The notes below the pieces were generated by a model. The model ran no database searches, was not told the origin of the DNA, and was given only the letters and a program-made list of their open reading frames with translations. A program made the translations under genes and the position numbers. DNA of 64,000 nt from CAYQQQ01 sp964420125. Its GTDB lineage: Bacteria; Actinomycetota; Acidimicrobiia; Acidimicrobiales; Microtrichaceae. Positions 59,816 through 64,000 of this stretch are shown one piece after another. Numbering within the stretch: position 1 is the stretch's first letter; every line of letters starts with the position of its first letter. The stretch is from the NCBI GenBank assembly GCA_964420125.1, contig CAYQQQ010000001.1, positions 248,001 through 312,000 of the forward strand. The letters are read 5' to 3'.

Positions 59816-59863
59816 GCACCGCCGCCACGCCCGCACACACCGATGACCGAAGGAGACCGACCG

Positions 59864-60559
59864 ATGAACCACGACACCTTCCTCCCCCCCTCCACGGTGA
59901 TCCGCCCACGGCGGGACCGCACCCCAGGGTCGCCGTTGCGCCGGTGCTTCGGCGTGGTCACCGAACGCCGGACCTACGCCACGCTGGTGTACCTGCTCAC
60001 CGGGCTCCCACTGGGCATCGTCTGGTTCACGGTCGTGGTCACCGGCGTGTCGGTGGGGGTGGGCCTGCTGGTCGTGGCCCTGCTGGGCGTACCCGTCCTG
60101 CTGGGGCTCTGGTACGTGCTGCGGGCGTGCGCCAACGTGGAGCGCGCCACAGCGAACGCGCTGCTGGGCTGCGACCTGCCGATGGCCCCGCTCGCCGCCT
60201 CCGGGAGCGGCAACCCATGGGTGCGCCTGCGGGCCATGGTCGACGATCACGAGCGGTGGAGGGAGCTCGGCTACCTCCTCTTGCGGTTCCCCGTCGGGAT
60301 GCTCACCGCCGTGACGCCGCTGGCGCTCTTCACCGCCTCGGCGTACCTGGCCTGGGCTCCCTTCGAGGCCCACCGGGGGGACCCGGATTTCGGCAGCTGG
60401 AGCCTGAGCCCGCGGATCGAGGAGCTGGCGTCGTCCGGCTGGGCGTGGCTGCTGGTGCCGGCCGGCGCGCTGGCGCTGGTCGCGTCGCTGCACGCCGTGC
60501 GGGTGCTGGGCGACGCGTGCGGCCGATGGGCCCGATCCTGGCTCGGTGCCGCCGCCTGA
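59864..60559 (+). CDS. Stand-alone 'sensor' domain membrane protein
   Basis: 231 residues with four TM helices in two hairpins (LVYLLTGLPLGIVWFTVVVTG, VALLGVPVLLGLWYVL; FPVGMLTAVTPLALFTASAYLAW; LLVPAGALALVASLHAV). The pattern YLLTGLPLGIVWF and GYLLLRFPVGMLT is the actinobacterial putative sensor domain usually fused to the N-terminus of HisKA_3 kinases. Here it is separate and co-transcribed with ABC/FtsX genes, divergent from the kinase. AGGAG precedes ATG 59864. It may pass transporter state to the kinase (inference). Confidence 0.82.
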   Translation: MNHDTFLPPSTVIRPRRDRTPGSPLRRCFGVVTERRTYATLVYLLTGLPLGIVWFTVVVTGVSVGVGLLVVALLGVPVLLGLWYVLRACANVERATANALLGCDLPMAPLAASGSGNPWVRLRAMVDDHERWRELGYLLLRFPVGMLTAVTPLALFTASAYLAWAPFEAHRGDPDFGSWSLSPRIEELASSGWAWLLVPAGALALVASLHAVRVLGDACGRWARSWLGAAA

Positions 60560-60632
60560 TCCCCACTGCCAGCATCGTGGCGGACGGCGGGTTTACAGTG
60601 CCCGTCATCTACACACCCAGGGGGGGTGACCC

Positions 60633-60701
60633 ATGGCCAAGAAGAAGAACAAGAAGAGCGACAAGAAGAAGAACAAGAAGAGCAAGAAGAAGAAGAAGTA
60701 G
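60633..60701 (+). CDS. 22-residue lysine-rich micropeptide with six tandem TAG stops
   Basis: ATG at 60633 opens a 22-codon frame built almost only of AAG, with AAC, AGC and GAC: it begins MAKKKNKKSD and ends SKKKKK. It is followed by six consecutive in-frame TAG codons (60699-60716) and then a strong hairpin. GGGGGGTG 4 nt upstream is a possible ribosome binding site and TACAGT (60594-60599) a possible -10. The spacing of Lys, and the MAKxxxKKxDxK start, recall from memory the tiny actinobacterial ribosomal protein bL37, but the similarity is short. Otherwise it could be a nucleic-acid-binding peptide. The clean start, stop and terminator argue for a real gene. Confidence 0.55.
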   Translation: MAKKKNKKSDKKKNKKSKKKKK

Positions 60702-60717
60702 TAGTAGTAGTAGTAGC

Positions 60718-60773
60718 CGGGAGGCCGGATCCTGGGAGCGGGTGGGAGCCCGCCCTCAGGATCCGGCCTCCTG
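60718..60773. terminator. Strong hairpin after the lysine micropeptide
   Basis: The arms GGAGGCCGGATCCTG (60720-60734) and CAGGATCCGGCCTCC (60757-60771) are perfect 15-bp complements, extended by about two pairs. An inner GCGGG/CCCGC stem lies in the loop. It begins right after the last TAG. No T-tract follows. An intrinsic-type terminator or mRNA-protecting stem is likely. Confidence 0.65.
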
Positions 60774-60860
60774 TCGCCGGGCAGCAGGGGCGCCCGCACC
60801 TCCGCGACCGGGTGACAGGCTCCCGGTCCGCGGCCCGCGAGGATCTCGCGGGCCGCGCCG

Positions 60861-63503
60861 TCACAGGAGTCCGAGCTGGGATGCCTGCACCACGGCCGCG
60901 TCACGATCGGCGCAGTCCAGCTTGCGGTAGATGTTCCGCAGGTGCGTCTTGACCGTGTTGATGGACACGAACAGCTCGCCGGCGATCTCCGAGTTGCTCA
61001 TGCGGGTCGGCAGGTACGCCATGACCACCAGCTCCCGATCGGTGAGCGGCTCCATCAGCGCGGCGTTCGCCGGCCGCCGCGCTGATGCGTCACGCGCCGC
61101 CGCCAGCGTCTCGTCGACGAACGGTTGTGAGGTCCCGTGGCGGGTCGAGCGCAGCAGGTGCAGCGCCCCCGGCGCGTCGACGAACGGCCGACGCAGCGAC
61201 TGCTCCTCCGCCAGTCCGACGGCCTCGCCCAGCCGCCGCCTCGCCGACGTGTCGTCGCCCTCCCCCTCCGCCACGAGCGCGGCGCGGAGGAGGTGCTCCA
61301 CCACCTCGGTCGGGCTGCGGGCGTCGGGCACCCAGAGCTCGACTGCCCGGCGAGCTGCACGGCGGTCGGGGCTCGCCAACTCGAGGTCGACCTGGGTCGG
61401 CCCCGGTCGACGCCCCCCGGCGGACCAGATCGTCCGCACCCGGGCGATCTCCCCCTCCTGCAGCAGCAGGTGGGCGCCGATCCTGCGGCGCGCCCTGGCC
61501 AGCAGCTCGGGCTCCACGGTGCAGGCCGACGGCGAGCGGACTCGGGCCAGCGCCGCGGCCCGCTCACCTCGCAGTCCGTCCAGCCGGGTGAGCAGGTGCT
61601 GCTCGAAGTCGATCAGGAGGCGACGGCCGGTCCGGTGGGCCTGTCGTCCTGCCTCGTCCAGGGGAACGGTCGCACGATCCACTTCGAGCCGCTCGAGGGC
61701 CACGAGGGCCATCGCCAGGTGTGCGTGGGCGACGCTCTGGTGCGACGAGAGACCGACTGCGCCGGCGAGCTCCAGTGCAGCCCGAGCGCTCTGCTCTGCC
61801 GCCACGAGGTGGCCGGTCCAGGCCCGGGCCAGGCCGAGGGTGGCCAGCGCGTTGATCCGCCAGGCGGGGTACCGCGCGCCCGGCAACCCCATCACCCGTT
61901 CCAGCAAGGTGGCAGCCTCACCGACGTCGCCTCGCAGCATCCGGGCCACGGCATCGGTGAAGGCCAGGATCACCTGTACGGACTCCGCCCCCCCGACACC
62001 GAGGAAGTCGGCGACCGCGTCGTGGTCGATCTGCTCCAGCAGCACCATCGCCGGCTCGGTCACGGCGAGGACCTGGTCGGCAGGGAGGTCGTGGAGCACG
62101 AGGGAGGCGTACAGCGCATCGGCCGCCACCAGGTCGCCGGCCCTTGCCGAGGCACGGGGCAGGCGACGGTAGGTCTCGGCGGCCGCGGCGTAGTCGTGGC
62201 CGCCGCACTGGGCCGCCAGCAGGTTGAGTCCCACCTCCACCTCCCGGGCCCGCTCCGAGGCGGCGATCTCCGACAGCCAGCGCACGAGCGTCGCCGACTC
62301 TCCGCGCTCGAAGCGCCGAGGCCCTTCGGCCACCGCCAGGTCGAAGGCATCCGAGGTGTCCCCGAGGGCCAGGAGCTGCTCGACGGCCTCCGCCATGTGG
62401 CCGTTGGCCCGGAACCACTCCGCGGCCGACCGCCGCAGCCGAGCCTCCAGTTGGCCGTCGTGGAGCCGGAGATGCCAGCACAGCAGCTCGGCGAAGAGGT
62501 GGTGGTAGCGGTACCGGCGGCCGCGGCGGTCGAGCGGCGTCAGGAAGAGGCCTCTGGCGACGAGGTGCTCGAGCATCGCCTGTGCGCCGCCTTCGCCGAG
62601 CACGGCCTCGCAGAGCTCAGCGGTGAGCCATGGGAGGACCGAGGTCGCCAGGACGAAGTGGCGGACGTCCGGCTCCAGCAGGTCGAGCACCTCCCGTGTG
62701 AGGTACTCCACCACCAGCCGGTCGTCCCCGGCGAACTCCGCCACCGCAGTGTCGAGGTCGCGGCGTGGATCGAGGGACAGCGCGGCCAGCTGCAAGCCGA
62801 CCGCCCACCCGTCGGTCCGCTCCACGAGCGACGTGAGCGGCTGTCCGCCCACCTCGTGCCCGGCGACGGCGGACACCAGCTCACCCGCCTCCGCGACGTC
62901 GAAGGCCAGGTCGGCTGCTCGCAGCTCCACCGCCTTGTTCCGCAGGTGGAGGTCCAGCACATCGAAGGGCGGGTCGGATCGGGAACCCACCACCGCGCGC
63001 ACCGGAGGCGGGAGGTCCCGGAGCAGCTGGTCCACTTCGGCGAGCAGGGCCTCGTTGGACAGCGCGTGGAGGTCGTCGAGCACGATCGCGGCCGGGCGCT
63101 CCAGCTCGCCCAGGGCGGCCAGCAGCCGGCGCACGAACGGTGCTCCCAATCCGCCGCCGCCGGACTGGAGATGCTCCCGGAGGCCCTCGCCGTCGGCCAA
63201 CACGGGCTCCAGGGCCCCGAGCAGGTCGTTGGCGAACACGACAGCGTCGTCATGGTCCTGCCCCAGCGCGAGGGAGCAGATCGTGAGCTCGGAGTGCGAC
63301 GACGCCCACTGCGCCAGCAGCACCGACTTGCCGTATCCGGCCGGAGCCACGACCAGCGCCACGCCGCCCGGGCCGGCCGCATCGATGCGCCGGACCAGCC
63401 GCGGGCGCGCCACCGCCCCCGGCGGAGCGACAGCGGTGCGACTGGTGGTGACGGGCTGGGTCACGACCACCCGCACAGCCTGACCGGCGATCGTTGCCGG
63501 CAC
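60861..63503 (-). CDS. Large ATP-binding LuxR regulator (MalT/LAL type)
   Basis: 880 residues. STAND-type NTPase: Walker A APAGYGKS at ~53-60, Walker B AAIVLDDLHAL at ~138-148, then LTSLVERTDGWAVGLQLAALSL and a winged-helix region with YRYHHLFAELLCWHL. A long TPR-like helical array spans ~400-800. The LuxR helix-turn-helix is at the C-terminus: LTDRELVVMAYLPTRMSNSEIAGELFVSINTVKTHLRNIYRKL. These proteins activate transcription on binding a small molecule and ATP. The GTG start follows AGGGGGG by 5 nt. It is 12 bp after a small partner gene. Confidence 0.92.
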   Translation of the reverse strand: MPATIAGQAVRVVVTQPVTTSRTAVAPPGAVARPRLVRRIDAAGPGGVALVVAPAGYGKSVLLAQWASSHSELTICSLALGQDHDDAVVFANDLLGALEPVLADGEGLREHLQSGGGGLGAPFVRRLLAALGELERPAAIVLDDLHALSNEALLAEVDQLLRDLPPPVRAVVGSRSDPPFDVLDLHLRNKAVELRAADLAFDVAEAGELVSAVAGHEVGGQPLTSLVERTDGWAVGLQLAALSLDPRRDLDTAVAEFAGDDRLVVEYLTREVLDLLEPDVRHFVLATSVLPWLTAELCEAVLGEGGAQAMLEHLVARGLFLTPLDRRGRRYRYHHLFAELLCWHLRLHDGQLEARLRRSAAEWFRANGHMAEAVEQLLALGDTSDAFDLAVAEGPRRFERGESATLVRWLSEIAASERAREVEVGLNLLAAQCGGHDYAAAAETYRRLPRASARAGDLVAADALYASLVLHDLPADQVLAVTEPAMVLLEQIDHDAVADFLGVGGAESVQVILAFTDAVARMLRGDVGEAATLLERVMGLPGARYPAWRINALATLGLARAWTGHLVAAEQSARAALELAGAVGLSSHQSVAHAHLAMALVALERLEVDRATVPLDEAGRQAHRTGRRLLIDFEQHLLTRLDGLRGERAAALARVRSPSACTVEPELLARARRRIGAHLLLQEGEIARVRTIWSAGGRRPGPTQVDLELASPDRRAARRAVELWVPDARSPTEVVEHLLRAALVAEGEGDDTSARRRLGEAVGLAEEQSLRRPFVDAPGALHLLRSTRHGTSQPFVDETLAAARDASARRPANAALMEPLTDRELVVMAYLPTRMSNSEIAGELFVSINTVKTHLRNIYRKLDCADRDAAVVQASQLGLL

Positions 63504-63515
63504 AAGGCCCCCCTG

Positions 63516-63731
63516 CTACGCCTCCGGTGAACGATCGAGCCGGCGAACCTCCAGCAGCTCGGCGTGCAGGTCGTGGAGGCGGCGCATCACGGCATGCAGT
63601 GCCGCCTCGTCCGCCACCGTCCCGACCAGGCGGGACCGGCCGCCGTCGAGAGGACGTACCTCGAACCCCACCAGCGCGCTGCCGGCCAGCGGCCCCGCCG
63701 TGCCGGCGATCGTGATCTCGTAGACGGGCAC
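63516..63731 (-). CDS. Small protein encoded before LuxR regulator
   Basis: 71 residues: VPVYEITIAGTAGPLAGSALVGFEVRP, GRSRLVGTVADEAALHAVMRRLHDLHAELLEVRRLD. The beta-beta-alpha layout with a final DLHAELLEV helix-strand matches small actinobacterial proteins often found beside MalT-like LuxR genes; no function is known. GTG start with GGAGG upstream. The 12-bp gap to the LuxR gene indicates one operon. Confidence 0.7.
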   Translation of the reverse strand: MPVYEITIAGTAGPLAGSALVGFEVRPLDGGRSRLVGTVADEAALHAVMRRLHDLHAELLEVRRLDRSPEA

Positions 63732-63883
63732 CTGCGACCTCCGAGGTTCGCGGACCTCGATCGGACCGATTGCAGCCCATCGTGGACGGTCGTGGTCACG
63801 CGGTCGTCACCCGATGCGGATGATCCGGCGGCGACATCCACCCGTCGAGGAAGCCGCCGTCACCCCACCCGAGGTGTGCGACC

Positions 63884-64000
63884 TCAGGGCTCGGGCGCGG
63901 CTTCCAGCCGGCCATCCGCGATCGCCTGGCAGAACCGCTCGTGGTCCTCGAGGTTCTGCACGGCGTAGGCCTCGGCGAAGGCGGTGATGGCGCGGTCCAG
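63884..64000 (-). CDS. DUF2252 family protein, 3' end only
   Basis: The minus strand is open from the window edge to the TGA at 63886-63884, giving the last 38 residues: LDRAITAFAEAYAVQNLEDHERF then CQAIADGRLEAAPEP. The pattern AFAxAYAxQNxxDHExFxxAIxxGRL is the C-terminus of DUF2252 proteins, a kinase-like family of unknown function. The rest lies beyond 64000. The 152 bp between it and the next gene hold the promoter of the small-protein/LuxR operon. Confidence 0.75.
   Translation of the reverse strand: MDRAITAFAEAYAVQNLEDHERFCQAIADGRLEAAPEP

Noticed and set aside
57149..60493. A 1114-residue minus-strand open frame opposite the FtsX permease
   Set aside because: His/Gly/Arg-rich composition typical of antisense frames in GC-rich genes; no domains; the plus strand encodes a complete FtsX protein.
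60626..60952. A 108-residue glutamate/valine-rich frame across the lysine repeat and hairpin
   Set aside because: It reads GAA/GAG and GTA runs from the same simple repeat in another frame and runs through the hairpin; the ATG frame with six stops is better supported.

Overview
The window is high-GC DNA with strong G/C bias at third codon positions. It has frequent GTG starts, many start/stop overlaps of the ATGA or GTGA type, and several genes whose start codon lies 6-9 nt after a TAnnnT -10 element, which suggests leaderless mRNAs. With families such as MmpL, PhyH, SDR, F-type sulfatases, DUF2252, DUF1361, MalT-like LuxR regulators and actinobacterial two-component systems, this points to an actinobacterium, most likely Acidimicrobiia. 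That placement is inference from gene content, not a phylogeny. No rRNA, tRNA, CRISPR array, prophage or insertion sequence was recognised; the window looks like chromosome with some accessory clusters.

Layout. 1-2.8 kb: the end of a secreted RCC1-repeat protein, a scar holding a duplicated SDR 3' end, and an intact SDR. 2.9-5.6 kb: a feoA-feoB iron uptake operon with a third gene encoding an Nfu-N-like, cysteine-rich protein, behind a DtxR/IdeR-like palindrome. 5.7-9.1 kb: a sulfatase divergent from an amidohydrolase. 9.1-14.3 kb: an OmpR-type two-component system, a lipoprotein alpha/beta-hydrolase and an anchored YVTN beta-propeller. 14.4-17.3 kb: an MmpL exporter with its TetR. 17.4-21.8 kb: a thioesterase, a molybdopterin oxidoreductase with a SnoaL-like partner, and an SDR. 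21.9-24.3 kb: a DHA2 drug exporter divergent from a TetR.

24.4-30.5 kb: an enoyl-CoA hydratase-family gene, then a tightly coupled five-gene operon (PhyH dioxygenase, sulfotransferase, alcohol dehydrogenase, alkylsulfatase-like metallo-hydrolase, SDR), probably for metabolism of a lipid or alcohol sulfate ester. 30.5-33.7 kb: an ABC/FtsX pair with an esterase. 33.8-40.1 kb: a proline-rich membrane protein, a P-type cation ATPase, and an ApbE/ferric-reductase-like/acidic membrane protein operon. 40.4-44.7 kb: an Ldh-family dehydrogenase, an unknown beta-propeller, a DUF1361 protein and a class V aminotransferase. 44.7-48.4 kb: a sulfatase fused to a DJ-1/PfpI domain, an SRPBCC protein and a divergent TetR.

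48.4-64 kb is dominated by envelope signalling. A histidine kinase, a NarL regulator, a Ser/Thr kinase with a degenerate glycine loop and an ABC-2 exporter (second permease frameshifted) form one operon. It diverges from an ABC/FtsX/sensor-domain operon. A 22-codon lysine micropeptide gene ending in six tandem TAG codons and a perfect 15-bp-arm hairpin follows, then a MalT-like LuxR regulator with its small partner and the end of a DUF2252 gene.

The most unusual signals are the lysine micropeptide, a three-copy dispersed palindromic repeat found just downstream of stop codons, the Nfu-like third feo gene, the sulfatase-DJ-1 fusion, and a set of well-formed operator palindromes placed on promoters.
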